A DNA stretch of 64,000 nucleotides. It comes from Zoroaster sp. YZ-2022. Its lineage: Eukaryota; Echinodermata; Asteroidea; Forcipulatida; Zoroasteridae. The position numbers and the translations under genes were made by a program. The notes below the pieces were generated by a model. The model made no database searches. It was not told the origin of the DNA and worked only from the letters and a program-made list of their open reading frames with translations. Below, piece by piece: positions 29,432 through 39,745 of this stretch. The DNA is taken from the NCBI GenBank assembly GCA_029582265.1, contig CM055817.1:55723711-55787710 (forward strand). The letters are read 5' to 3'. The first letter of the stretch is position 1. Each line of letters begins with the position of its first letter.

Positions 29432-32400
29432 ATGGCACTGGTGGGCTCCATAAAAAATGTCGTCTGGCAATTTTCAAGAAATCAGCTGGTAATTCCGATT
29501 TTAGAAAAGTTATTTTTATGAAATTTTACCCACAATTGGAAAGAATGTCAAACCCAACCGCCACATGTGCACAATGTCTAAGCATGTGTTTTTAGCAGAC
29601 GACAAATGGCCAACGTCACACTGAATCAATGTGCATGTAATTTGTAAACTAATAATTATAAATCATTAACTTTAAGTTTAACGTTATTGTTATTGCTCAA
29701 AATCTCCCAAAATATCGTTTCCAATTCTCATTTGACAACACTTTCCTCTCCTTAAGTATGTCCTCTATCATTCAGCTGATCAGCTGATTTCCTCTTTTTC
29801 TTTAATTAAAGTAGTGTAGTGCTAGTGCTACTGTCTACTGAAAAACGGAAACCGGTCAACTCGTACTCCAACCAACTCGTGCTCATTTTGGTCAACTCAT
29901 ACTCGTGCCAACTCGTACTCCGACCAGCTCGTGCTCCGACCAGCTCGTGCTCCGACCAGCTCGTGCTCCGACCAGCTCGTGCTCCGACCAGCTCGTGCTC
30001 ATGACTGCATGCGGTAATTTAGCATCAATGTAATCTGATCACTTTTATGTTTCCGCTCAATATTAAAGTTATCAGTCATTAGCAGCTCATTCAGGGGTTT
30101 ACCTTAACTTTTTTTCACTCGCCGGCCGGATGCGACCGCGATCACAGGTTTGCAGTTCATTATTTTCAGGATGAAGAGACCAGCCAGTCTCTAAACAACA
30201 AAACCAACGACCCTTTTCAGGGCCACCACACGTTCAAAAGAGAGATTACATAACATGTCCTTAATTAAATTTATTCAAATAATATTATCCAAAGTTTTTA
30301 AAAGTTACGGGTAAAAACGACATACCAAAATTCTATTTTTTTTTTTTAATTTGATTTTCTTAAAAGTTGGGAATTTTCATCTAATTTTAAAGCCTGGGAA
30401 ACTCAACTTACTTAATTTATTCTAATAATATCTTCTAAGGTTTTCAGCAGTTAAGGGTAAAAACGACACACCAAGATTCCATTTTCTTCTAATATACGAG
30501 TACGAGTTGGTTGGAGTACGAGTTGGTTGGGGTACGAGTTGGTTGGGGTATGAGTTGGTTGGGGTATGAGTTGGTTGAAGTACGAGTTGGTCGGGGTACG
30601 GGTTGGTTGGAGTACGAGTTGGTTGGGTACGAGTTGGTTGGGGTACGAGTTGACTCGAATTCCTGAAAAACACTACAAAGTTTTGTGTGCTCGGCCATTT
30701 CCTCTTTTTTTTGCAATTACAAAGTTGCATGTCTGATCATCTTTTAAAGGAAAACCTGTGATATTTGTCATATTTGGATAGAAAAAATGGCGGTTGTATT
30801 CTACATTCTTTCTGTCTAATAAAAAGTAATAAGTCTTACGTTATTCATAACGTTTAGAGGGGTTTAACCCCATGCTTGTGCCAATCATGGAGGAAGGAAG
30901 AACTCCCTCCGTATCCTTGGCCCTAGCCTAGAGCACCACATATGGAGCGATATTTCAACTTTTGACCTAGGCCCCCTACTAATTATTACAATCTAAAACT
31001 TTGTGATTAGGTAACATTGCCAAAGCAGACACTTTTGGCATAAAGTTTACTATTATGAAATCTGTAATTATGGTGAAGTTTAAATGTCATTATTTTTATT
31101 ATTATTTTTTTTTTTAAATGTTTAAAAAATTCCATAAAAGTGAGATATCCCAGAATAATGGATTTTTATGCCAAAAGTGTCTGGGCAGGGTTACCTAATT
31201 ACTATGTTTTATGTTGTAATAATTAGCAGATCAAAAGTTGAAAAAAAATCTCTCCATTTTTGTACATGTGGCGCTAGGGCTAAGGATACGGAGGGAGTCC
31301 AGTGTATCAGCCCTAGAATGAGGCTAAGAGGGGTTGTTACCGGTTGTGTGCAAACTACGTTGGGTAGAATGTCATATCCGACTGCCACTTTTTCTCACTC
31401 AATATAACCAATAATGTAATCTTACTTACCCAGTAAGGTGGAGAACATATGGATGATGATGGACATATACTTCAAATTATTCCAGGATATTTATTTCATG
31501 AAAAATCAGGCATTTTTGGTATATGATGACTTCCTCGGCCATGTCAGTCTGATCTTGTCAACTCCCCAACACGGTCATTGTACATGCGCAGTGGCAACTA
31601 TAATAGGATCCTTCTATTTTCTGAAGGGGAGGATGTTTTTAGAAGGGAAATAAAGTCCGAAAACCATCATAAAAGTGGATTTTAAAGATAGTTTTTGCTT
31701 TCTGTACCCCAAAAAATTGATAGAATATCTGTTTAACTCATTAGTAGCTACCAAAAAATTCCCCAAAAAACCTTTAAAAGTGGCGGTCGGATACGACATT
31801 TTGCCCTGCATTTATAAGTTATAACTTGTTTCATTGTTTTATGTAACCTTCACTGCAGGCTCAGATGTGTCTGAGGCAAACACCCAGGTTTGCAAGCTCT
31901 GCTAAATCATCAGAGACCGCAAAATCCAAGACGAAGAAAAAAAGTAAAAAACAAGGTGAAAGTTTGTATAGGTTTTTCTTTGAATTTTGTGGACAAATTG
32001 TGAAATAAGGATAGATTTCAATAATTCCTAACCCCCTAGGTATTCTGGCTAGGAACCTTCCCGAATCCTCCAAAATCCATCAGTGCACTTTTGGAAACAT
32101 GCCCTTATCTTCAAAATGCACCATGCATTTTTGTTGATCTTTCATATTCAGCACTTATGGCCTGTACTTCTTGCCAGGTAGTATTTTTTCCTCATTTGAA
32201 GAGGTGAAAGTACCAGTTTCCAACAGTGCTGAATTTGTTTTCCCAAAAAGTGCCCCTTGGAGGATTTTGCAGGATTTGGGGTGGTTAGGGATAATGTACA
32301 TACATCTCTGTGGATCGACCTGTTTTCAGAACATGCGAGCATTCAGCAGATGTTCCATCCATCAGTCAACAACTTCAAAAATTATTCCTAACCCTAACCC

Positions 32401-32814
32401 CCTTCACGCATAATTGCGTTTTGCATCTACCTTTTCACAAGTTATGCATTTGAAAACTAGCATTCCCCTTTGAAGTTCATGATTCATGAACTTCAAAGTA
32501 TCCAAGTTTAAGTGATGAGTATAAGGCAGTGTTATCACATATATATTATTTATTTGTCTTTCTAGAGCTACTTTTTTTGAATGTTTGTTGTTTTTCAGAA
32601 CAGAAAATTCAATCTATTAAATAACTTATCCTGTAATCATGGAAAATTCTCCACTTTTGCAGCACCTGCCGAATCTACTCCAGAGCCACCTACAACTATA
32701 ATCAGCGAGACCTATACTTACCAGGTGCCAGAATATGATGACATGATCTTCTACAATTTGGAAAGCGACATGACTAAATACCGCATACCACAACCAAACC
32801 CAAGAAAACCATAG
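29432..32814 (+). CDS. NDUFV3: NADH dehydrogenase (complex I) flavoprotein 3 subunit
   Basis: Three plus-strand exons: 29432-29488, 31859-31955 and 32663-32814 (phases 0 and 1), giving 101 codons; the short human isoform is about 108. The N-terminus (MALVGSIKNVVWQFSRNQL, then MCLRQTPRFASSAKSS) is basic, lacks acidic residues and fits a mitochondrial targeting peptide. A lysine-rich linker (KSKTKKKSKKQ) and a Pro/Thr stretch follow. The C-terminus YDDMIFYNLESDMTKYRIPQ with PNPRKP aligns with the conserved NDUFV3 end (human ...LNLELSKFRMPQPSSGR). NDUFV3 is an accessory subunit of the complex I NADH-binding module on the matrix side (family knowledge). It is divergent from CNOT11 with a shared promoter. 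AATAAA motifs lie downstream (about 33082 and 33654). Confidence 0.88.
29866..30002. repeat. 16-bp tandem repeat in NDUFV3 intron 1
   Basis: Units of CCAACTCGTACTCCAA drift into repeated AGCTCGTGCTCCGACC. The complement of the first type reappears at 30495-30660. Confidence 0.88.
30495..30660. repeat. 20-bp tandem repeat, inverted relative to 29866-30002
   Basis: Units of GTACGAGTTGGTTGGGG, about eight copies. GAGTACGAGTTGGTTGGAG is the complement of CTCCAACCAACTCGTACTC in the array about 600 bp upstream, so the two arrays could pair in the NDUFV3 pre-mRNA. Confidence 0.88.
30885..31305. mobile_element. inverted-repeat element (NDUFV3 intron 1)
   Basis: ACTCCCTCCGTATCCTTGGCC at 30902 pairs with GGCTAAGGATACGGAGGGAGT near 31279. 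Inward, TCAACTTTTGA, TAATTATTACAA, TTAGGTAAC and GCCAAAAGTG also have inverted partners, making arms of about 140 bp with mismatches. Confidence 0.8.
31366..31810 (+). mobile_element. miniature element with GTCGTATCCGACCGCCACTT termini, copy 1
   Basis: Ends GAATGTCATATCCGACTGCC and AGTGGCGGTCGGATACGACA are inverted repeats. The interior (ATATGGATGATGATGGACAT, AATCAGGCATTTTTGGTATA) matches the inverted copy at 53190-53625. It sits just upstream of NDUFV3 exon 2. Confidence 0.9.
32020..32315 (-). mobile_element. miniature element with AACCCTAACC-type termini, copy 2
   Basis: This is the reverse complement of 25821-26095: CCTAACCCCCTAGGTATTCT, ACCATGCATTTTTGTTGATC and CTTGCCAGGTAGTA occur in order, ending GGTGGTTAGGGATAATG. 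It lies in NDUFV3 intron 2. Confidence 0.85.
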
Positions 32815-33759
32815 TAACCATAGCCTCAGCCGTCCCTAGCAATGCTGACCACTTGGTCATGCCCCCAGGTTGTCATAGAAACCCAATGAACATTGCAAAG
32901 CTTGACAGACGTAACGGAGCATAGCAACAATCGTCATGGAAAGTTGAACCCTATTGGTCAATCACTTTTGTTTGATTGACAAGCTACTTCGATCTATTCA
33001 TCATTTTGTTTGTTAGGATCACAGGCGAGGGAGAGGGGGGAAGACACACCCCAATACTGGTCAAACAAATTCTGCTTGCCATAATAAATATTTTCAAAAT
33101 CACAAGACTTTTTATATGTACATTTTCTTCAACCGAATTTGAGTTCCATCTTTCCAAAAAGTTTCACTTTCTTCAAAAATAATCCTCTCCCCCATTGTCA
33201 GTAGGTACATTAGACAAAAAGTGTGTAGGCTCCAATATATAACCCAGCAGAGACAAACTTAATCTGTGCAGTATTAATTTTTGATGTGTTTGAAAGTTCA
33301 TAACTTTGATGAAATTAAAAGCAATTTAAATTGTTTTAAATAAATAAATATCAAGGTATGCCCCTTGCAAATGTTCCCATAGACATTCTGATATTCTAAT
33401 GGATGTGCTCTTTACTCATTAGGCCTGGAGTTTTACAGATTCCAGGGAGGCCATGGCCTCTGTTGCCCTGGTCTTGGCCTTGGTGCCCCTTAAAAATGTT
33501 CTAATATTCTAATGGAAGTGCCCTTTACTCAGGAAAAGTGGCCTTGCCCCTACAAGAATGAAATTCAAGACCTGCCTATTCGCTGTGAGTTATATAAAAC
33601 TGATTGATTTAGGTAATATGATATATTATTGTCTTATGAAGTATCGTTTGAGAAATAAATAAAAGTTATATAAAACGTTATATAAAACATAAGTTGTGTG
33701 TTCTTTTGTTTGGAAAACAACACAATTGAGAAGGAGGGTGTGTTGACATATGACACATT

Positions 33760-34133
33760 TTTCTATATAACTGCTTTTTCTGAACTGCTTAAAGTCTCCA
33801 CTCCATCACGCAATTTGCGCTCCAGCAACATGTCACTCCTAAAGGAACCAACTTCAATAGGTCTTTTTCTGTCGCGGCTCCGTGACTCTGGAATCATCTT
33901 CCAACTAACTCAAATCTTGTCATAGTATAACTAGATTGAAGTCCCTGCTTAAAACTCATCTTATGTCACAACTCTTCAAAGATGATGTATATTTGTAATT
34001 GCATTGTAGGTACATGTATCTCAGTACATTTTTTTCCCCCCTATGCTATCATTGTATATTGTTTGTATTCATGTTTTTTCTTTGTTTATGCGCCTTGAGC
34101 GCCCAGCAGGGTGGATATGTGCACGCTACAAAT
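33760..34133 (+). mobile_element. CR1/L2-like LINE 3' end
   Basis: The frame STPSRNLRSSNMSLLKEPTS followed by RLRDSGIIFQL resembles the C-terminal ORF2 segment 'P-x-R-x-L-R-S-S ... G-x-R-x-F-x-x-x-x-P-x-x-W-N', decayed by substitutions. The 3' end TGCGCCTTGAGCGCCCAGCA ... GTGCACGCTACAAAT runs straight into a CTT microsatellite, as expected for a LINE with a simple-repeat tail. Confidence 0.7.
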
Positions 34134-34311
34134 TCTTCTTCTTCTTCTTCTTCTTCTTCTTCTTCTTCTTCTTCTTCTTCTTCTTCTTCTTCTTCTTCTT
34201 CTTCTTCTTCTTCTTCTTCTTCTTCTTCTTCTTCTTCTTCTTCTTCTTCTTCTTCTTCTTCTTCTTCTTCTTCTTCTTCTTCTTCTTCTTCTTCTTCTTC
34301 TTCTTCTTCTT
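34134..34311. repeat. (TTC)n microsatellite, about 59 units
   Basis: Pure TTC repeat of about 178 bp at the 3' end of a LINE fragment: a polypyrimidine/polypurine mirror tract able to form triplex DNA. The poly-Ser, Phe, Leu and Arg ORFs are artefacts. Confidence 0.98.
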
Positions 34312-34332
34312 GTGAATTTAAAATTGAATATA

Positions 34333-34795
34333 TCAGGCCTGTGATTTCTCATGATTTTTCCTGATTTCAGGATTTTTTACAAATCTCCTTTTATCTCGAT
34401 ATTTTCTTGAAAGACGAGAAATAGCCACCAAGGAAAGAAATAAGTAGCCTGTATTGTTTCCAAACCTCTAGTTTCTTGTTTGTGGGGATGTGGAGAGTCT
34501 GTAAATCCTCCAAAATTAAACATCCAGGAGGTTCAGGGGGCTTTGTCCTCTAGACCAAAGGGAGACCCAGGCCCGCTACCCACAGGAGGTTCAGGGGGCT
34601 TTGTCCTCTAGACCAAAGGGAGACCCAGGCCCGCTACCCACAGGAGGTTCAGGGGGCTTTGTCCTCTAGACCAAAGGGAGACCCAGGCCCGGTACCCACA
34701 GGAGGTTCAGGGGGCTTTGTCCTCTAGACCAAAGGGAGACCCAGACCTGCTACCCATTTTTCAGGATTTTTTACTTTTGTCAAATCACACCACTG
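34333..34795 (-). repeat. inverted 'AATCCTGAAAAA' repeat with internal 58-bp array
   Basis: CAGGCCTGTGATTTCTCATG to TGTCAAATCACACCAC on plus is the reverse complement of the family at 9070. Inside, CAGGAGGTTCAGGGGGCTTT through GACCCAGGCCCGCTACC repeats four times (about 34525-34755), a local expansion not present in the other copies. Confidence 0.9.
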
Positions 34796-36239
34796 TGATA
34801 CATTGACACATATGACTCCTCTGTCATTTAATGCAATAGATTTATTCATATCAAGATACTTGAAACAATTATAAACAACATACTCATTTAAGCAGTTGGC
34901 ATGGTAACGAAACAAAATGATAGATTGATTATACATTGTAAATTTATTCGATTACAAAGCGAATAACCTGTATTCGTATTCGGTTTTGAAAAATTTTAAT
35001 ACATAAGGAAATAGTTATATTCGTGTTCGTATATGTGACTGGCTCTGGCAAAACCCTAAACTTGGACCCACTTTTCAAAAGTGAGATTTTGGTATAGTTT
35101 GAATCTCTAGAATTTCCTCTTTCATTTGATACCAGATTTATAGAAATCACATATTCGACTGCATTCGAATTTGAATAGTACAATTCAGGGTATTCGATTC
35201 CAGGTCTGTTGTTTGCATATTTTGTAGTCGGTCCAATTGGTTAACAGTAGGGAAAACATTAAGGTAATATTTATTGATGCCCTTGATACTTGATAAATCA
35301 ACCGACTTGTGAGTTGTTCAGCTTTTTGTGTCGTAATAAATGGGATTTTGTTTTTTCGACTCTGCAAACTCGAACTTCGCATTCAATGTCGAATCTTTGA
35401 TCTTTGAAACTTGACAAGTTACGTTTTGTTCAAATCACCAATTATTATTTCTGTTAGGATCATCATTTCTGACGTGAAAAGAACTGGTAGATCAGTAATA
35501 CATACATTTAAACAGAATTAAAAATAGACAGAAATGGATTGAAATTCTCGAAATTAAGTAAGAGGTGCTTGCTCCTGGTCTGGCAGCGCGCAGCAGAAAA
35601 GTCAAAACTTGGCCCGTGGTGTCCTCGGGCAATGATGTCACAAAATATGTCTCCAAACCCCCGTCATTCATGCAGGTTGATAGCTCATTTGTCTTCCTGT
35701 GCAGGTATGTATTCTACCTCTTTGGGCTTGAACATGCTTGGACCCCCATAGTACAAGCTTGCCTACGTATAGCTTTTATATTTATTTATTTATTTATTTT
35801 ATTTATTTTTAATTTTTTTCAGTGGGCTTGGCGTTGATAGGTGTGGTTGTTACGCCCCCATTATGGTATTGATCGAAATACGGTCGGGACGGTGTTGCAA
35901 CAACGCTACAACAATACAACACTACAGTTGGGCGTGTCTGAGATGTAGATGGCATCGATTGTTGGGGCATAACATCACTCAATAGACCTAATAAAACTAA
36001 TGCTTCAAAATAAATGTGTATTACAAAATGCATCTAATTTCTATCACTGCTAAAAATGGGGTGTTAAAAACTACAACCAGTGGTGTTACTATGGGGCAAA
36101 TCACCCAATACGAACACCATGATAATGCATTGGTGTTACGATGGTGTTATTTTAACATCACAGTTTTTGCAAAGTAAATAGGAACAACATACTGCATATC
36201 TACATGTTACACATTCTGCATCATTGCTTCCTTTCATTA

Positions 36240-36680
36240 TGCAAATTATCAGTTATTGGCCTTACGTTTCCAACCTAGCTAGTTCTTTCTCAAAGGCAAC
36301 ATGAGACAGAATACAAACGTCCATTCTTACATGTTCATGAAACCTAAGGCCAATAACTACAGGTACTATTTTGCATTTAAACTACAGGTCCTTTAGGCTA
36401 GTAAAGCAGTTTGAAACAGCTAATTCTCTATTCATTCCATTTAATTAGTCTTCTGTCATTTTCTTGAGTCATTGTCCAACAATCTGTTGAAAAGAAAAAG
36501 AAAAGAAAAGGCTTTTGTTGAAAACAAACTTGGTTCGAAACGAAAACTTCAGGTCCTTTAGGTTGGTAAGCAGTTTGCAACAGCTAAATTCTCTTTATTC
36601 CATCTAGGCTATTAGTCTTCAGTAATGTTTTTGAGTCATTGTCTAATAATCTATTGAAAATAAAAAGAAAATAAAAGTAA
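36240..36680 (+). repeat. two dispersed single units related to the 54-bp CNOT11 array
   Basis: ACTACAGGTCCTTTAGGCTAG ... CAGCTAATTCTCTATTC (about 36378-36435) and CAGGTCCTTTAGGTTGGTAA ... (about 36550-36605) lie in two copies of a longer repeat with TTTTCTTGAGTCATTGTC and AATCTGTTGAAA. The sequence before the first (GGCCAATAACTACAGGTACTATTTTGCATTT) also matches the left border of the CNOT11 array at about 16780-16806. The array therefore grew from such a dispersed element. Confidence 0.8.
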
Positions 36681-36694
36681 ATACTTTTGTTTGA

Positions 36695-37210
36695 AACTCA
36701 AGTTCTGGTGTTGCCAGCAGCAGGGTGTGGGTTCGAGCCCCGGCCGTGACACTTGTGTCCTTGAGCAAGGTACTTAACCATAATTGCTTCGTCCTTCGGA
36801 TGGGACGTAAAGCCGTAGGTCCCGTGTGTTGTATAATGCACGTAAAGTGGATTGTCGTGCGGTCTAGCGCACTGAACTCAAGTTCTGGTGTTGCCAGCAG
36901 CAGAGTGTGGGTTTCGAGCCCCGGCCGTGACACCTGTGTCCTTGAGCAAGACACTTAACCATAATTGCTTCTCTCCACCCAGGGGTTAAATGGGTACCTG
37001 TGAAGGCAGAGATGGTTTGCTCTATATGCGCTAGAAATGGCAGCAATTGAGCTGTATACTCCCCAGGGAGCTGAGATGGTTTCAGGAATGATTTATGAGC
37101 CTTATGAGCCTTATGAGCAGGGATAATAATATAATGCGCCTTGAGTGCCACTTAGTTGGTGGATACGTGCGCTATATAAATCTATACATTATTATTATTA
37201 TTATTATTGT
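36695..37210 (+). mobile_element. tRNA-Leu-derived SINE with duplicated head
   Basis: The head ACTCAAGTTCTGGTGTTGCC plus GTGGGTTCGAGCCCCGGCC occurs twice (about 36698-36790 and 36875-36960), then one full body and the tail TGCGCCTTGAGTGCCACTTA with (ATT)n. Between the heads lies GTCGTGCGGTCTAGCGCACT, the 5' (A-box) part of the tRNA-like head. It may be a dimer or two nested insertions. Confidence 0.85.
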
Positions 37211-37257
37211 TGGTAGAGGGGGCACGTTGCGTTGTCAGTGATTGGTCAGTGTACACT

Positions 37258-37462
37258 CAGTGGCGTAACTAGGGCCCAATTTTCAGGGGGCACTAGGGGG
37301 TGCACCACTTTTTCTAGGGGGGGCATGTCAATACTTGAATCCTGCAGTCTCAAATAGGGACTTATTTTTTCAAAATTCTGAATGGGGGCACCCAGGGGGC
37401 ATGGACCTCGGCTGGGGGGGGGGGAGGGGCACGTGCCCCCCGACCCCCATAGTTACGTACTG
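37258..37462. mobile_element. hAT-like miniature element, G-rich
   Basis: Ends CAGTGGCGTAACTAGGG and CCCCATAGTTACGTACTG are inverted repeats typical of non-autonomous hAT elements. The interior is GGGGGCAC-rich. It lies just beyond the 3' end of peptide gene A. Confidence 0.8.
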
Positions 37463-37737
37463 TATGTACAATGTAAACAACACTTACTTATAGATAAGTC
37501 ATAATGAGTGTAGACGGTAATCGTTTCAGGCACCATGAAACATTTTGTGTATAAATTTTGTAAAGTTCCTTTCTTTGTTAACGACGTAATGCAACAACAA
37601 CAATAATAGCATCCTCATACGTCATCACATGTTGATGATGTCATCCTGAGATATATTATTTAAATTATATCAGGATCTCAACAAGTTGGATGGCACTTCT
37701 CGAGCTCTGTCAGTATGCGTACTGTGTATGCGTACCT

Positions 37738-38909
37738 TTAATTATTGTAACAAGCTCCGACTCCATTTCCCCCAGTTATGCATATTTGGCCCGATGGACA
37801 TGAGAAAAGGGGGCCACATGGATAACGTTCTGTAAGGGAAGAAGCACACAAAATTAATTACCAATGTCCCCTAAACCCCCCCCCCCCCCTTCATATTGCG
37901 AGAGGTTTATGAATAATTCAGTAATAACGTTAACGGAACAGACTGACAAATGCGCTTTGACCTTTTCCATGTGTATGTGGCGTATCCAGTCGGTTTGCCG
38001 ACTGCAAATTTATTCTGGACCAACCCTTGTTCTGTATTTTTGATGCTCCATTTGCCGACTGAAGCTCTAAATGACGACTGAGAAACATTATTGGGGGTTG
38101 CCCCCCCCCCCCACCCCGCTTGCTACGGCACAGTTTGACCCTGATTAATTGATCAAAATGGCAATTTCAAGATGGTGCAAAATGTTTCTGAAACTTACTG
38201 TACTCTCCAAAATCTCTCTCCACTGGATCCCGTTCCCTCTCTCTGTATTCTGTAGAAACAGAAAATATGACGTTTTTAAATTAATTGGTTATCTCGAAAA
38301 ATCATATATAAATAAAAAAAATTATAAAATATAAAAATTTCAAATTGAAAGTGAAACTAAATAAATGAAACAGTCCTAAATATATGTCTGTATTTTTATC
38401 ATTACACAGAAGTCAATACAAATATTTCTCTTCTTGGGTACCGTACAAAAAAAAGCAAAACCTCTCACCACGAACTTCCAATTGTTCAATCAACCTATCG
38501 AGAAGCTCTCTCACGCTTGGTGTCTCTGGAAAATGAAAACAGGTGAACAAATAAATGCTTTAAATTTAAAGTTTGACAAAAAGGGATCTTGACAAACAAA
38601 TAGGCAGACATGCAAGAAACAAACGGACTTGTATTCGAGTCCTCAAACCTCGAGTCTGAGTCCGAGTAATTGTTCATCGTAACTCGAGTCTGAGTCCGAG
38701 TCACCAAAAATGTGACTCGTGTCGGACTTGAGTCCGAGTCCGAGTCATGTACAAGACTGACAAACAAACAGACGACATCAATGTTGAACAAACAGACTGA
38801 TAACAAAAACACAGTAAGCGAATCAGATAAACAACTAATACTTACCTTGATTGTAAGCCATAACGCAGCCAAACAACACGAGCAGTGCCAAGAAAGTGTA
38901 ACCCTTCAT
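37738..38909 (-). CDS. secreted 4-cysteine peptide precursor A (novel family)
   Basis: Coding exons on minus: 38909-38846, 38525-38469, 38249-38199 and 37829-37738, all GT-AG with phases 1, 1, 1, giving 87 codons. Residues 1-19, MKGYTFLALLVLFGCVMAY, form a signal peptide. An acidic/basic helical-looking spacer follows (SVRELLDRLIEQLE, then RERERDPVERDFGEY). Lys58-Arg59 straddles the exon 3/4 junction and precedes a 28-residue C-terminal peptide. That peptide starts YPCGPLFSC and has spacing C-x5-C-x5-C-x9-C (containing PSGQIC and GVGACY). The layout is that of a processed secreted peptide (neuropeptide, hormone or defence peptide); I do not recognise the family. A paralogue with the same exon lengths lies 8 kb away. 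A 5' untranslated exon is at about 39648-39740. The ATG follows a TTCTTTCTGACAG acceptor shared with the paralogue. Confidence 0.85.
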
Positions 38910-39038
38910 CTTCACTGTCAGAAAGAAATTATGAAAAAAGTAGCTTCAAATCAAAATATTTCATTTGTAAGATTTAAAATGTTCAAAGAAGCAAAGATCA
39001 TGAACATGTTACAGCCAGATGAAATGTCTTTAAAAATC

Positions 39039-39249
39039 TTAAAGGGACAGTATCGTCACGATCAGCAGGGCATGGAATCGGTGTCCTAGTTTAAGATGAA
39101 CACAGTGATTGAAAATTACTGGATCATTTATGCAGCAGCAATGGTAATATCACCTTAGTTATGTGGGTATTATTTTCAGTCACTGAGTTAATCTAAAACT
39201 AGCACTCTGATTCCATGCCCTGTTGATTGTGACGATATTGTCCCTTTAA
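39039..39249. mobile_element. miniature element, AAAGGGACAGTATCGTCACGA family
   Basis: A 211-bp copy from TTAAAGGGACAGTATCGTCA to TGACGATATTGTCCCTTTAA with near-perfect inverted ends. It lies in the 5' intron of peptide gene A. Confidence 0.92.
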
Positions 39250-39279
39250 TGTTCATAGATTCTTGTGTCGGGTGACAAA

Positions 39280-39423
39280 CAATAGACCCATGTACTGATG
39301 ACGTCACAGTTTGTTTACATGTGTGCTTTTCTATGGAGCTTCAAATCTGTCTTCTCAACCTGACTTCCATAAGAAAGCGCACATGTCAACAAATCGTGAC
39401 GTCATCAGTACATGGGTCTATTG
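39280..39423. mobile_element. fold-back miniature element
   Basis: CAATAGACCCATGTACTGAT plus GACGTCAC at the left pairs with GTGACGTCATCAGTACATGG plus GTCTATTG at the right. TTTGTTTACATGTGTGCTTT also has an inverted partner. The termini resemble the element at 4461-4661. It lies in the 5' intron of gene A and brings two GACGTCA (CRE-like) motifs. Confidence 0.9.
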
Positions 39424-39647
39424 ATTTGATTTTTGTCCTACACCGACTTACGTTCATTATGTGCTTCGTACATATGTCGGTGTGAGGCAAAAAAAATCAA
39501 ATCTATCTATCTTAAGGTTGTTTGGTTAAACGCGACCATATCCATTTTCTTCTAATGTCGATGACGAAATTTTTCTTTGTTTTTTATATTTTTATCAGAT
39601 AGAATAGTTAACTTACTTTGACTACAATTGTCTAAAATTGTACTTGC

Positions 39648-39745
39648 CTTTTGGATCTGACTTCTTCAGTATTTAGCCAAAATTTAAAGCCAAATAACTT
39701 TCAGTATTTTCTGGAGCTCGGTTATAGTCAGTACTCACTGCGGAC
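39648..39745 (-). promoter_or_regulatory. 5' untranslated exon and promoter of peptide gene A
   Basis: On minus, GGCTAAATACTGAAGAAGTC plus AGATCCAAAAG followed by GCAAGT (a GC donor) matches the paralogue's GGCTGAATACTGTAGAAGTC at 49303-49325. Upstream, CACACCTTTCAACTGACTG on plus (39750) matches CCACTCCTTTCAACTGAATA upstream of gene B. A weak TATA-like CTATAAC is at 39722-39728. Confidence 0.6.

Larger units (their letters stand above)
32815..37737. other. intergenic between NDUFV3 and peptide gene A
   Basis: The NDUFV3 3' untranslated region presumably occupies the first few hundred bases. The rest is repeats: a LINE end and CTT tract, an inverted 'AATCCTGAAAAA' copy, a sequence at 34865-35050 shared with 42935-43150, and a SINE. 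A plus-strand frame at about 35560-35705 (KVKTWPVVSSGNDVTKYVSK, ending at a GTATGT donor) looks faintly like an exon but has no partner or family match. Confidence 0.55.

Noticed and set aside
35539..35837. Plus-strand frame with KVKTWPVVSSGNDVTKYVSK and a GTATGT donor
   Set aside because: No acceptor-supported start, no second exon and no family recognised.
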